Below, piece after piece: positions 9,367-18,456 of a stretch of 64,000 nucleotides of DNA. Every line of letters starts with the position of its first letter. Positions within the stretch are counted from its first letter, which is position 1. A program made the position numbers and the translations under genes. Below the pieces are notes generated by a model. The model searched no databases. It was not told the origin of the DNA and saw only the letters and a list, made by a program, of their open reading frames with translations. Source of the stretch: Spirochaeta lutea (GTDB lineage: Bacteria > Spirochaetota > Spirochaetia > DSM-27196 > Salinispiraceae); contig NZ_JNUP01000003.1 of NCBI RefSeq assembly GCF_000758165.1, forward strand, positions 248,001 through 312,000, given 5' to 3'.

Positions 9367-9958
9367 TGAAAAGCCAATCGCTCAACCTATTTATAAACTG
9401 CTGGGGTACCTTTAGGTAGCCCAGGTTCAACCACCCCAGATACCCGACCAGATCGCGCTCTAGGCGCCGGCACACCGCCCTGGATACATCCAGGTGAGCC
9501 CCCGTCAGGGTATCACCGGGCAGAATGAACCCGCGAAGATGTATTTCGCCGATATCCTGGGTCTGCCACTCCTCAATAACTGCAACCTGCTTCCTCCAAA
9601 AATCTTCACCATACCCGCTCCCAAGGTACTCCGGGCCAAGGGTATCCGCCTTATGGATGGGCAGGGCCAACAGTCCTCCAATTTTTTGCAGTAGATCTTG
9701 GACGGTATGAATTCGGGTTCGGTAATCTTCCAGGTGATTAAGGTACTCCATGGCGGTGTTTTGGGCTCTTCCCCCGGCATGGTACTCCTGGATGTACTGG
9801 CTCATGGACGCCCGGGCCAGACCCAGAACGCTGGTGAGCTCATCGACATCCCCTAAAATGACAAAAACCTCATCGGATTTGAACCGTCGTTCACCTCCGA
9901 TGAGGCTGCTCTTACCCTCATCACCACCCCGGGTGGTTATGGTAGAAAAATCAGTCAC
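9320..9958 (-). CDS. cobO/pduO-like: ATP:cob(I)alamin adenosyltransferase, PduO type
   Basis: Transfers the adenosyl group of ATP to cob(I)alamin, giving coenzyme B12. The 212-residue product begins with the family's ATP-binding motif TTRGGDEGKSSL and has GDVDELTSVLG and a C-terminal SRAVCRRLERDL helix with the conserved arginines. No B12-dependent enzyme or other cobalamin gene is in the window. Its 3' end overlaps the Nudix gene tail to tail by 47 bases. Confidence 0.9.
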   Translation of the reverse strand: MTDFSTITTRGGDEGKSSLIGGERRFKSDEVFVILGDVDELTSVLGLARASMSQYIQEYHAGGRAQNTAMEYLNHLEDYRTRIHTVQDLLQKIGGLLALPIHKADTLGPEYLGSGYGEDFWRKQVAVIEEWQTQDIGEIHLRGFILPGDTLTGAHLDVSRAVCRRLERDLVGYLGWLNLGYLKVPQQFINRLSDWLFIMARWLEQNNPEEGA

Positions 9959-10018
9959 TCTTGTCTCCGTCTGTTACCGCATTAGCCCCGGGTCATCTCG
10001 ACCGTATAGGAGGCTGAC

Positions 10019-11014
10019 CTACACGGTGTAGTTTTGATATTCCTTAATTTTGCTCATCCCACGCAGCTTCTTCATGGCCTTTTCTTGGATCTGCCGTACC
10101 CGCTCCCGGGTAATGCCGAGGTATTTACCCGTTTCCTCCAGGGTGAATGGCCCCTCGCCCGCCAGACCGAACCGAAGCTGTATGATTTTCATCTCGCGAT
10201 CGGAGAGCTGACGCAGAACCTCGTCCAGGGTGTCCTGGAGGGTCAGCTGGAAGACCATCTCGAAGGGTTCCTCGGTATTAGAATCCATAATAAGGTCGGC
10301 GAGACAGGTCATGTTCTCATCATCCACCGTTGTGTCTAAACTGGCGGTCTCCTGGCTCAATTTCATGATGTCCTTAATCTTGTCCGGCGGCATATCCAGG
10401 TAGGAGGAGAGCTCATGGACATCCGGATCGCGGCCCAATTCTTGGGTTAAATGTTTGGCAACAAAGTAGCATTTTTTTATGGTATTGAGCATATGAATGG
10501 GGATGCGTATGACCCGGCCCTTATCAGCAAGGCTCTTAATAATCGCCTGGCGTATCCACCAGGTGCCATAGGTACTGAACCGGCAGCCCTTGGTATAATC
10601 GAAACGCTCAACAGCTTCGATAAGGCCGATGTTCCCCTCATCAATCAAATCAAGAAGCGAAAGACCGCGGTGTTGGAATTTCTTCGCAATACTGACAACC
10701 AACCGCAGATTTGCGTTGATCATCTTATTCTTCTCTTCCCGGAGGGCGAATTCCAATGTATTTACCGCATCCTGGGACTCCCGGGTCTGAGAATCCTCAT
10801 ACTCCTTCCGGCTTTGGTTATACGCCTGGCGGAGATTCTGAATTCGCTGGCCGATTTCCCGCTCCTGGTCTACCGTTAGCAGAGGATAGTGGGCGATCTG
10901 CTTCAAATAGAGGGCAAGAAGATCTGTATCATAACCTGCTGGTTGGGAGGGATTGTCCTCAAGCATCTGAGGACCGGCAAGGGCGGGGACCACTGACTGA
11001 TGTGCTTCTTTCAT
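10019..11014 (-). CDS. Sigma-70 family RNA polymerase sigma factor (RpoD/RpoS-like, no region 1.1)
   Basis: A 331-residue product. Region 1.2 starts near residue 30 ([17 protein letters not shown]), a helical insert follows (about residues 64-90), then region 2 ([43 protein letters not shown]), region 3 ([10 protein letters not shown]) and region 4 with a helix-turn-helix ([28 protein letters not shown]). The domain set fits the primary or stationary-phase sigma class, but region 1.1 is missing and the length is short for RpoD. ATG 11014 follows GGAAGG at about 8 bases. A good promoter lies just upstream. I cannot tell whether it is primary or alternative. Confidence 0.88.
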   Translation of the reverse strand: MKEAHQSVVPALAGPQMLEDNPSQPAGYDTDLLALYLKQIAHYPLLTVDQEREIGQRIQNLRQAYNQSRKEYEDSQTRESQDAVNTLEFALREEKNKMINANLRLVVSIAKKFQHRGLSLLDLIDEGNIGLIEAVERFDYTKGCRFSTYGTWWIRQAIIKSLADKGRVIRIPIHMLNTIKKCYFVAKHLTQELGRDPDVHELSSYLDMPPDKIKDIMKLSQETASLDTTVDDENMTCLADLIMDSNTEEPFEMVFQLTLQDTLDEVLRQLSDREMKIIQLRFGLAGEGPFTLEETGKYLGITRERVRQIQEKAMKKLRGMSKIKEYQNYTV

Positions 11015-11033
11015 GTGCGTACCTTCCACGAAA

Positions 11034-11062
11034 ATGATAATTGAGGATCATTCCTAAGTCAA
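11034..11062 (-). promoter_or_regulatory. Promoter of the 331-residue sigma factor gene
   Basis: Minus strand TTGACT (11057-11062), 17-base spacer, TATCAT (11034-11039). The ATG is about 13 bases past the expected start, leaving room for the ribosome site only. Confidence 0.65.
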
Positions 11063-11122
11063 GTTAAAGTATTGTGAGGCAGGGTCCTTATGGATGGTTT
11101 CAGGGTGATTCGACGACCGTAT

Positions 11123-12067
11123 TTACCGTGGTGCTGATGCGGGGTCCACGTAACTGCCATCCTTCCAAACACTAAAATAGAGCTGCGGCTTTTGGATGAC
11201 AGGGGTGATGCCCAGGGTTCCTAATTGTTGTCCGGTCTTAACCTCATCGCCGGTGGAAACCAAAAGGGTTTCGTTACCCCCGTAGATATAGATATACCCC
11301 CTGGGATGCTGCACAAAGGTTACCTGCCCAAGGGTGGAATGCGGTCCAGAATAAATAACCCTGCCGCTGGTCACCGCCAAAACCGGAGCCCCCCGCTGCC
11401 CCATGATGGATATGCCCGGAAATTTTCCGGAAAAGGTAAAACGATCCCCTTCCACCGGCCAGGAGGTACCGGTCTCGTCCCTATAGACCTGGGACTCAAA
11501 CATTGTACCGCTTACCGAACTGGAGGTTGGAATGTTCGCCCGATTCTCCTGACTCCGATCAGCTCCGGCAGCCTGGGAATCCGGTTTATCTTGGCTTTTT
11601 CCGGGATTATCCGAAGGCGTCACGACCCTGGGGGCATTGGAATCACCCTGGCCTGAAGAATTCTGACCGCGGCTACCCGTTTCCCCGGAACGCTGGGCAG
11701 CCTTCGAGACGGTTAATACCGTACCAACCCGCAAGACGGAGTTTTGATCTACATTATTGAGTTCCAGAAGTTCATTGAGACCCATATTGTAGCGCCGGGC
11801 TATACTGTAGTAGGTATCCCCGGCTTGGACCTGGTGGGTGGAGGGAATTACCAGCCGCTGCCCCACAAAAAGCTTAGAAGGATCGCTGATATCGTTTTGG
11901 GTTTTGAGAAGTTCCACCTCGGTGCCGTACATCCGTGCGATGCTGTACAGGGTATCGCCGGGTTCAACCTGATGGTATACCTGCTCAGGCAAGACTGCAG
12001 GGACTAATAACACAAGCATCGCTATAACAGAAGAACCGATGATGAAGGCTCTTGAAAGTTGCCGCAT
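11123..12067 (-). CDS. LysM protein with degenerate M23 peptidase-like domain
   Basis: A 314-residue exported protein. The signal sequence or anchor (residues 7-27) is followed by two LysM peptidoglycan-binding repeats (about 32-75 and 78-120, both with GDT.YSIAR.Y), a Gly/Ser/Asn/Gln-rich linker (121-200) and an M23-type beta-sheet domain (205-312). The domain lacks the zinc ligands: where active enzymes have YAH and HLHFE, this has YGG and QLYFS. It is therefore probably a non-catalytic activator of cell-wall amidases in the style of EnvC/NlpD, or a wall-binding scaffold. ATG 12067 follows GGAG at about 9 bases. Confidence 0.85.
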   Translation of the reverse strand: MRQLSRAFIIGSSVIAMLVLLVPAVLPEQVYHQVEPGDTLYSIARMYGTEVELLKTQNDISDPSKLFVGQRLVIPSTHQVQAGDTYYSIARRYNMGLNELLELNNVDQNSVLRVGTVLTVSKAAQRSGETGSRGQNSSGQGDSNAPRVVTPSDNPGKSQDKPDSQAAGADRSQENRANIPTSSSVSGTMFESQVYRDETGTSWPVEGDRFTFSGKFPGISIMGQRGAPVLAVTSGRVIYSGPHSTLGQVTFVQHPRGYIYIYGGNETLLVSTGDEVKTGQQLGTLGITPVIQKPQLYFSVWKDGSYVDPASAPR

Positions 12068-12384
12068 ACTGTTTCACTCCAGGGGGTCCTTGTGGACATG
12101 GGTCTATTCATTAACATCGGCTGCCCCGGTCGACTCTTTAGGAAAAGGCATAAAAACAGCCCCCTTGGCGGCGCATGGGGGATACTGGGGTACACGCCCA
12201 TACCTTCTGTCCCAGATCCAACCTTGCGGTGCGTGGGGGATGCTGGGGGGGGCCAGGGATGGTTTTTTATAGCGGCGGAATGAATCGAGTTTCCTATCAT
12301 CTGGTCTTCAGATTATCTCTCAAATCATTCCATGGGGTAACATTAAAAACCCTGTCACTATTGCGTCACACTTTTTTTAACAAC
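12068..12384. other. Non-coding stretch with GC-rich repeat pair
   Basis: No convincing gene. It is the 5' region of the LysM gene (minus strand) and holds two imperfect 27-base repeats (12163-12190 and 12222-12248) rich in runs of G on the plus strand. On the minus strand the copy nearer the gene can form CCCCC/GGGGG (12177-12181 with 12160-12164) followed, after two bases (CTG minus one), by a run of five Ts (12152-12156). No clear promoter could be assigned. Confidence 0.4.
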
Positions 12385-12407
12385 AAAAAAGCCGCCTTTC
12401 GGCGGCT
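12385..12407 (-). terminator. Terminator of tRNA-Pro
   Basis: Minus strand GCCGCC GAAA GGCGGC followed by six Ts, 32 bases past the tRNA 3' end. Perfect 6-bp stem, extended by one A-T pair, with a GAAA tetraloop. Confidence 0.9.
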
Positions 12408-12438
12408 CTCTAATTCTTTATCTCGTAACGCTTTATAG

Positions 12439-12511
12439 TCGGGATGGCGGGACTCGAACCCGCGGCCTCCTCGTCCCGAACGAGGCGCGCTAGCCACTGC
12501 GCTACATCCCG
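12439..12511 (-). tRNA. tRNA-Pro (anticodon CGG)
   Basis: A 73-base cloverleaf: acceptor CGGGATG/CATCCCG with discriminator A, D arm GCGC..GCGC, anticodon stem CCTCG/CGAGG with loop TTCGGGA (anticodon CGG, G37) and T arm GCGGG-TTCGAGT-CCCGC. The 3' CCA is not encoded (CTA follows the discriminator). It reads CCG codons. Confidence 0.95.
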
Positions 12512-12533
12512 AAAATGTATAAGATCGGAGTAC

Positions 12534-12562
12534 AACCTACCGGAATATGGGAATACTGTCAA
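12534..12562 (-). promoter_or_regulatory. tRNA-Pro promoter
   Basis: Minus strand TTGACA (12557-12562), 17-base spacer, TAGGTT (12534-12539), 22 bases before the tRNA. The -35 is perfect; the -10 is weak. Confidence 0.55.
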
Positions 12563-12763
12563 TCCGCACGTGTCGCGAACTACTGATGTCCGGACAGAGA
12601 ATCCCAAAATCCTGGAATTCGGTCGGATTTTACTTGCCCGGCGCTTGTAATTCCTGGAGGCAATTTGTGGAACGATCCGATAATTCCTTCCTCCCCATGG
12701 TTCGGAGCTTACCCTCCCCTGGATCCTGCTTCTGACTCTACCCCTCCGACAGGTTCGGATTGA

Positions 12764-12792
12764 TTGACAGCCCATGGTGACCATGGTATTGT
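12764..12792 (+). promoter_or_regulatory. Promoter of the PpiD-like gene with palindromic spacer
   Basis: TTGACA (12764-12769), 17-base spacer, TATTGT (12787-12792). The spacer contains the palindrome CCATGGT-G-ACCATGG at 12772-12786, ending exactly at the -10. The ATG is 48 bases downstream of the -10. The rest of the gap between tRNA-Pro and this gene (12563-12763) shows no gene. Confidence 0.7.
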
Positions 12793-12840
12793 TTTCACCA
12801 ATTTACCATCCCATGATTTAAATCAATAAAGGATTATTCT

Positions 12841-14367
12841 ATGGCTGAAGAGCAGCAAAAAAAGCAAAAATTCCCGGGGGAAAATTCTGATGCTAAGAGG
12901 AGCCCGAAGGGCCGCCTGCAACACCCCGTGGTATACATCATCTCCATTATTGTCCTCCTGATAATTGCCGTAACCTTCGTGGCAGGGCCGAGTTTAAACA
13001 TATTTTCACCCCAAGCCGAAAATGTTTCCTTTGGCTCCATTTACGGAAATTCCATTGAATATACCCCCGGAAGCTATTTTGCCCAGCAGCAACAGGCCTT
13101 GGCCCAGGAGTTCGCTCAGAGCGGCCAGGATGCTTCTATTCAGACCATCTATCAAATATGGCGTATCGCCTTCCAACGAACCCTGCTGCATTACGCATTT
13201 CTGGAGGAGGCCAAGAATTCTGGGTTTCGGGTCACCCAGGAGGCTGTGGATAAGGCTATGGCACAGAACCCACGATTCTTTGAAAACGGTGAGTTTAGCC
13301 CTGAACGCTACCGTTCGGTTTCCAATGTAGAGCGACTTCAACTTCGGGAGACCACCCATGCCGGTCTGATACACCAAGAAGTCATCAATAGCATTTTACA
13401 AGCTGCCCAGCCTTCGGATCCTGAAAGTGATTTTATCGCCCGGATGGGAGCGGACCGGCGCAGCTTTACCCTGGCTCGTTTTCCCTTCGCTGAGTATCCC
13501 GCTGAGGAGATTATCGCTTTCGCCCAGGAGAGCCCGGATACATTTCGGGTTAGGGAGATTTCCAGCATTACCCTGAATTCACGAGAAGAAGCCCAGGTAC
13601 TTCTAGAGAGAATAAAGGCTGAGGAATTAAATTTCCAGGAAGCCGCCCGAGAGTACTCTACCGATGGCTTCGCTGCTCAGGGTGGATCCCGGGGAGCGGT
13701 CATTTTCTACGACTTTCAGGCAGAATTCTCCGATGAAGAATCAGCAGAATCAATCTTCTCGGCAGACAGGGGTTCCCTGACAGACATAGTTGAAACTAGA
13801 AACGGTAGATTTGGTTTCTACCGGCTGGACTCAGAGATACGATCCCTGGATCCTGAAAGCGACAGGGAAATGCAGCGGGTTCGTGGATACATCTCCCGGT
13901 TCGATTCCCAGCGTATTGAGGACTATTTCCGCTCCGAGGCAGATTCCTTTCTCCTTGCAGCCCAGAACCGTGGATTTGTAGCAGCCGCTCAGGAAGGTGG
14001 CATCTCGACTGTCAAAACCAACGAGTTCCCTATCAACTACGGTTCCGTAGCCCTCTTTCCCACTGTACAGGACGCAGAGGGCAACCAAATTGCTGGAACC
14101 GGAAACAACGAAGAGTTTTTCCTGGAACTGTTTTCACTGGAGGATCAGCAAATTTCAAAACCGATCGCTCTCGGCGGTGAGATCATAGTAGCCCAACTTA
14201 ATTCAACCCGGACTGTTGAAGAGGAGGAACTCAACTACCTTAAAACCTTCGCTGGATACATTATTCAGGATTGGTTGGGTGCTGAGCTCGAGCGGGTATA
14301 TCTTGATCCTGAGGTATACACCGACCGGTTTGATCAGGCATTTCAGCAGCTTGTGATGGGCAATTAA
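12841..14367 (+). CDS. PpiD/SurA-like membrane-anchored peptidyl-prolyl isomerase
   Basis: A 508-residue periplasmic foldase. A short basic cytoplasmic tail is followed by one membrane segment (VVYIISIIVLLIIAVTFVAG, about residues 30-49), a SurA_N/PpiD-type helical chaperone region (about 60-215), a parvulin-like region (about 230-325, with EEAQVLLERIKA..NFQEAAREYS and GSLTDIVETRNGRFGFY) and a C-terminal helical part. The parvulin part looks divergent, so chaperone action may outweigh isomerase action. Likely role: folding of exported and outer-membrane proteins. The ribosome site AAAGGA is weak; an isolated promoter and a downstream hairpin suggest a single-gene unit. Confidence 0.85.
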   Translation: MAEEQQKKQKFPGENSDAKRSPKGRLQHPVVYIISIIVLLIIAVTFVAGPSLNIFSPQAENVSFGSIYGNSIEYTPGSYFAQQQQALAQEFAQSGQDASIQTIYQIWRIAFQRTLLHYAFLEEAKNSGFRVTQEAVDKAMAQNPRFFENGEFSPERYRSVSNVERLQLRETTHAGLIHQEVINSILQAAQPSDPESDFIARMGADRRSFTLARFPFAEYPAEEIIAFAQESPDTFRVREISSITLNSREEAQVLLERIKAEELNFQEAAREYSTDGFAAQGGSRGAVIFYDFQAEFSDEESAESIFSADRGSLTDIVETRNGRFGFYRLDSEIRSLDPESDREMQRVRGYISRFDSQRIEDYFRSEADSFLLAAQNRGFVAAAQEGGISTVKTNEFPINYGSVALFPTVQDAEGNQIAGTGNNEEFFLELFSLEDQQISKPIALGGEIIVAQLNSTRTVEEEELNYLKTFAGYIIQDWLGAELERVYLDPEVYTDRFDQAFQQLVMGN

Positions 14368-14410
14368 TCCAGTTTAGTCCCATAACACTGCTGATGTTTC
14401 CTGATAGACT

Positions 14411-14443
14411 AGGGCCGCTGATATTTAGCGGCCCTATTATTTA
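14411..14443 (+). terminator. Probable terminator after the PpiD-like gene
   Basis: Perfect 9-bp stem AGGGCCGCT/AGCGGCCCT (14411-14419 with 14427-14435), seven-base loop, then ATTATTTAT rather than a pure T run. Confidence 0.7.
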
Positions 14444-14485
14444 TCCGTACCAATCGTCCGGAGATCTAACAGTTGGAGCGTATGC

Positions 14486-15970
14486 ATGAAGGCCATGGCA
14501 AGCCACACCGAGCCCCAATGTGCGATTCTTGTATTTGGAAGCCCGTGTCTCGTGCAGATTCAAGAATTTCTTATCACGGTTCACCCCACCTCACGTGTTT
14601 TTTTTGTAGGAAATCCTGAACAATTACCCGCCATACCCGGTTTAGAATACCTAGGTGCGGATCTAAAAACGATTCAAGAAAAGATTATAGGAATCAACTT
14701 CCGTGGTCTTCGGAGGGTCTGTGTAGAATCCCTAGGCCGCTTGGGCAGCCTACGTAGACACCTTAGCCAAATTCAACAGCTCTTCTATCAGGCCTTCGAA
14801 CAATACTGGGCCAATGCGCCGAGCGTAATGGTGCTGGGGGACCGATGGATCGGCAATATCCTTCGGAACCTGTCATACCTTGGAGAATGGGGAAACTCCC
14901 CGATACCTCAGCAGCAAACCGCATTGCCGGTTCTTCTATGTGGCGCCGGTCCGTCTCTTGCGCGGAGTATCCCATTGATCCATGAATATAGAGCAAGCCT
15001 ATTTATTCTCGCCGTAGATACGGCCCTACCAATCTTGCTTCAACAAGGAATCATTCCCGATGCCCTGATTGTACTTGAGGGACAGATGTGGAATATCTAT
15101 GATTTCCTTCCCCTCTCTGATCGGGAGCGGAAGTCCCTCTCGTCCATGGTAATTTTCGCGGACATTTCAAGTTTTCCCAGCGCAGCAAGAATTCTCCCCC
15201 GGGAAAATGTCCACTGGTTTCTTAGTAGATTCTGCAACAGCCCTATCCTGGATACCCTGTATGCCGCGTTCCCCTGGATATCTGAGGTGCCTGCTCTCGG
15301 CAACGTAAGTACCCTGGGGTACTACATCGCCCACCATTTCATCGCCAGGAATGATGATAATCCCATCCTACTGGCAGGAGTCGATTTTGTTCCTTCCTAT
15401 CCTGTCGCCCCGAGTCGTGGCAGCCTCCACCATCGCTACAGGGAATACCACCAAAGCCGGTTGCACCCGTTAGAGCCGCCCCCGGCCAAGGATTCTTCAA
15501 GCCGAGTTCAAGACAGGGACTTCAACCTATTTACTTCCCTCGCCGAGAGGTGTAACAGACCGGTATTTGTGCTAACCAGCCTCCGTACCTGGCCTTTCCC
15601 CCACCTTGATTCCATAGATTTTTTCAAACTATCCACAGCGGATGTAAACACCCCGGCGAGCGCTGTTAATTCCGGGGACCAAGGAATAGACCAGGAAACA
15701 CCAGGTACCAAAACAGAGGCTGACCCGCTATCTGATTTTTTTTCAACATTATTAGAGCAGCTTGCTGAATTGCAGGCTCTTCTGCGTACAGCCTCAGATA
15801 ATACAGAACAACGCACCCTTGCCCTTCTCCAAGAACTTGATTGGTTATTCTATCCCCTGCCGCCGAGCTGGTCGTTCGCAGAAATTTTCACCCATAGATC
15901 ATGGACCCTCGGCCGAATTGCACGGACCCAAGACATCTTGGGAGCATTCCGGAGAACGCGATCAACCTAA
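14486..15970 (+). CDS. DUF115 / MptE-like motility accessory protein
   Basis: A 494-residue cytoplasmic protein. The DUF115 core is at about residues 145-350, with the motifs VLLCGAGPSLARSI, FILAVDTALPILLQQGIIPDALIVLEGQ and ILLAGVDF. This Rossmann-like family includes archaeal 6-hydroxymethylpterin pyrophosphokinase MptE and the bacterial Maf proteins that act in flagellin glycosylation; spirochaete members are usually of the second kind, but no flagellar or sugar gene is nearby. ATG 14486 follows GGAG at about 8 bases. The C-terminal 120 residues are less conserved. Confidence 0.75.
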   Translation: MKAMASHTEPQCAILVFGSPCLVQIQEFLITVHPTSRVFFVGNPEQLPAIPGLEYLGADLKTIQEKIIGINFRGLRRVCVESLGRLGSLRRHLSQIQQLFYQAFEQYWANAPSVMVLGDRWIGNILRNLSYLGEWGNSPIPQQQTALPVLLCGAGPSLARSIPLIHEYRASLFILAVDTALPILLQQGIIPDALIVLEGQMWNIYDFLPLSDRERKSLSSMVIFADISSFPSAARILPRENVHWFLSRFCNSPILDTLYAAFPWISEVPALGNVSTLGYYIAHHFIARNDDNPILLAGVDFVPSYPVAPSRGSLHHRYREYHQSRLHPLEPPPAKDSSSRVQDRDFNLFTSLAERCNRPVFVLTSLRTWPFPHLDSIDFFKLSTADVNTPASAVNSGDQGIDQETPGTKTEADPLSDFFSTLLEQLAELQALLRTASDNTEQRTLALLQELDWLFYPLPPSWSFAEIFTHRSWTLGRIARTQDILGAFRRTRST

Positions 15971-16176
15971 CCTACCCTGGGTTCACATCAAAAAGACCCA
16001 GCCCACTTCTGGTACGGGTGACCAATGCCAAGTGTCCAAACGTTAGAAAAGAGCACTCGATCCAATTGCCCCGTCCAATGACCACGTCACAGATCTGACC
16101 AGGAGCGCCGAAGGCTACAACCCCTTGCGCCTCAAAGACCCGAGAGAAGTAGCCGATGGATTACCCGGATTCGGGT

Positions 16177-17982
16177 TTATTCTTCGCTAGTTTTCAGGAC
16201 TGATAAGAAGGCGCTCTGGGGTAGTTCGACGTTCCCCACCATTTTCATCCTCTTCTTACCTTCTTTCTGCTTCTCCAGGAGTTTGCGTTTCCGTGAGATA
16301 TCTCCGCCATAACACTTCGCGGTCACATCCTTGCGTAGCGCAGTAATGGTCTCGCGGGCGATTATGGTTGAGCCGATGGCTCCCTGGATCGGAATTTTGA
16401 ACTGATGTTTGGGAATTTCGTCCCTCAGTTTTTTACAGATGGCCCGGGCTCGCGGGGCCGCGCTGTGCCGGAATACGAGCTGAGATAGGGCATCAACTAT
16501 TTTCCCGTTGAGCAGGATATCAAGTTTCACCAGCTCCGTAGCTCGGTAATCCAACATTTCATAATCAAAGGACGCATACCCGCGGCTCAACGACTTTAGT
16601 CGGTCATAAAAATCAAACATCACCTCCGCTAAGGGCATTTCATAGGTGATCTCTACCCGAACCTCTGTTAAGTAGACCAGTTCTGTCTGGATTCCTCTCT
16701 TCTCAACACAGAGATTCATGAGGTTTCCAAGGTAATCTGTGGGGGTGATAATAACCGCTTTGATATACGGCTCGTAGCTAGTCTCAATTGTCCCGGGTTC
16801 GGGCATCTCTTGGGGACTCTCCACAAATAACGTCTCATCATTTTTGGTAATAACCCGGTACCGCACCGATGGGGCCGTCAGTACAATAGATAGGCCGAAC
16901 TCCCGTTCCAGACGCTCCTGCACCACCTCAAGATGGAGCATCCCCAGGAAACCGCATTTGAAGCCGAACCCTAGAGCTACCGAAGCATCCTTCTCATAGA
17001 TCAACGATGCATCGTTTAGCTTCAATTTTTCCAGAGATTTTGTTAACTCTTCGTAATCATTGGAATCTACCGGGTATATGGATGAATACACCACCGGTTT
17101 TACCTCCCGGAATCCCGGCAGGGGGGCATCACAGCGGTGCTTACTTCCGGTTACCGTATCTCCCACACGTATGTCTGATATATTTTTTATTCCGGCAAGG
17201 AAGTACCCAACCTCACCGGCTTCGAGGACTCCAGTTCTTTCAAACCCTACCCTAAACCTTCCTGCTTCCTCTACATCGTATTCAGCATCGCTAAAATAGA
17301 AACTTACCGTCTGACCTTCCTTCAGCTGGCCTTCAAAAACACGAATATGTACAATTACGCCCCGGAACGGATCATAGTGGGAGTCAAATACCAGAGCCTT
17401 CAAGGGTTGTCCGGAATCACCTTGGGGGGCGGGAATCTTCTGGACAATGGCCTCCAGAAGATCTTCTATGCCAATTCCCATTTTTGCAGAAACCTGCACG
17501 GCATCCTCGGGATCCAGACCAAGATCCTTTTCTATCTGCTTGAGTGTTCCAGGTATATCAGCCCCGGGCAAATCTATTTTATTGATAACCGGAATGATCT
17601 CGAGCCCATGATCAAAGGCAAGATACAGATTTGATAAGGTCTGGGCCTCCACTCCCTGGGTAGCGTCCACCAGCAATAGTGCGCCCTCACAGGATGAGAT
17701 GGCCCGAGACACCTCATAGGTAAAATCCACATGGCCGGGAGTATCGACCAAGTTGAGTTCGTACATACTTCCGTCTTCACTCTCGAAGGGAAGCGTCACT
17801 GCCTGGGATTTTATTGTGATGCCGCGCTCGCGCTCAATATCCATGGAATCCAGCATTTGATCCTTAAAATCGCGATCAGCAACTATCTTTGCCTTTTGTA
17901 TAAACCGGTCAGCAAGGGTTGATTTTCCATGGTCAATATGGGCAATAATGCAAAAATTTCGTATTTTATCTCGGGTAATCAT
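16177..17982 (-). CDS. lepA: Elongation factor 4 (LepA GTPase)
   Basis: Ribosome-bound translational GTPase that back-translocates or helps initiation and assembly. The 601-residue protein has the normal order: G domain with G1 AHIDHGKST, G2 RERGITI, G3 DTPGH and G4 NKID, then beta-barrel domain 2, two EF-G-like alpha/beta domains and the LepA-specific C-terminal domain ending in RKRKLLEKQKEGKKRMK. It lies 47 bases behind the receiver-protein gene, so it may be read with the chemosensory operon. Confidence 0.97.
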   Translation of the reverse strand: MITRDKIRNFCIIAHIDHGKSTLADRFIQKAKIVADRDFKDQMLDSMDIERERGITIKSQAVTLPFESEDGSMYELNLVDTPGHVDFTYEVSRAISSCEGALLLVDATQGVEAQTLSNLYLAFDHGLEIIPVINKIDLPGADIPGTLKQIEKDLGLDPEDAVQVSAKMGIGIEDLLEAIVQKIPAPQGDSGQPLKALVFDSHYDPFRGVIVHIRVFEGQLKEGQTVSFYFSDAEYDVEEAGRFRVGFERTGVLEAGEVGYFLAGIKNISDIRVGDTVTGSKHRCDAPLPGFREVKPVVYSSIYPVDSNDYEELTKSLEKLKLNDASLIYEKDASVALGFGFKCGFLGMLHLEVVQERLEREFGLSIVLTAPSVRYRVITKNDETLFVESPQEMPEPGTIETSYEPYIKAVIITPTDYLGNLMNLCVEKRGIQTELVYLTEVRVEITYEMPLAEVMFDFYDRLKSLSRGYASFDYEMLDYRATELVKLDILLNGKIVDALSQLVFRHSAAPRARAICKKLRDEIPKHQFKIPIQGAIGSTIIARETITALRKDVTAKCYGGDISRKRKLLEKQKEGKKRMKMVGNVELPQSAFLSVLKTSEE

Positions 17983-18029
17983 CTAAGGGGACTATACCGC
18001 ATTCACCCTGGCAAGTGCAACTGGATTAC

Positions 18030-18434
18030 CTATATATCAAATCCGGCCTTTCGGATTTCCTCGAATAGACTATCCCGCTGAATGGGCTTTATTAGGTACC
18101 CGGTTGCCCCCCCCTTGTTAAACGCTTGAATAACATTACTTGGATCCTCAAGGGCTGTTACCATAATCGCCCTAACCTCGTCCTTCTGCCGAAGACCCAT
18201 GGTTTTTTCAACATCGCGAATCTGAACCAATGCCTCTTGACCGTCCAGCCCAGGCATCATAATGTCCATGAGAATCAAATTATACGGTTTTTTTTCCTGC
18301 CAAGCTAATTTGAATGCCTCCAAAGCCTCGTTACCGTCTACTACAAGATCCAATACAACACCGGGAATCTCTCGTAACAACGTACTGATAACCTTCCGAG
18401 AACCAAAATCATCTTCCGCCACCAACACTTTCAT
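18030..18434 (-). CDS. CheY-like single-domain response regulator
   Basis: A 134-residue receiver domain: acidic pocket Glu7-Asp8-Asp9, phosphoacceptor Asp57 in LILMDIMMPGLDG, the switch Thr in IMVTAL and Lys in YLIKPIQ. There is no output domain. ATG 18434 is preceded by AGGAG at 8 bases; the frame is open 14 codons further up but without a site. It is the last gene of the chemosensory operon, 22 bases after the hybrid kinase, and is the likely phosphorylation target of that kinase or of CheA. Confidence 0.92.
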   Translation of the reverse strand: MKVLVAEDDFGSRKVISTLLREIPGVVLDLVVDGNEALEAFKLAWQEKKPYNLILMDIMMPGLDGQEALVQIRDVEKTMGLRQKDEVRAIMVTALEDPSNVIQAFNKGGATGYLIKPIQRDSLFEEIRKAGFDI

Positions 18435-18456
18435 TGCTGTACTCCTTTTACCTTCA

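Noticed and set aside
12410-12784. 124-residue open frame across tRNA-Pro
   Set aside because: Contains the whole tRNA gene and its promoter; no protein-like features.
16150-16180. Plus-strand terminator after the DUF115 gene
   Set aside because: ACCCG/CGGGT is only a 5-bp stem with TTTATT after it and overlaps the lepA stop; too weak to call.
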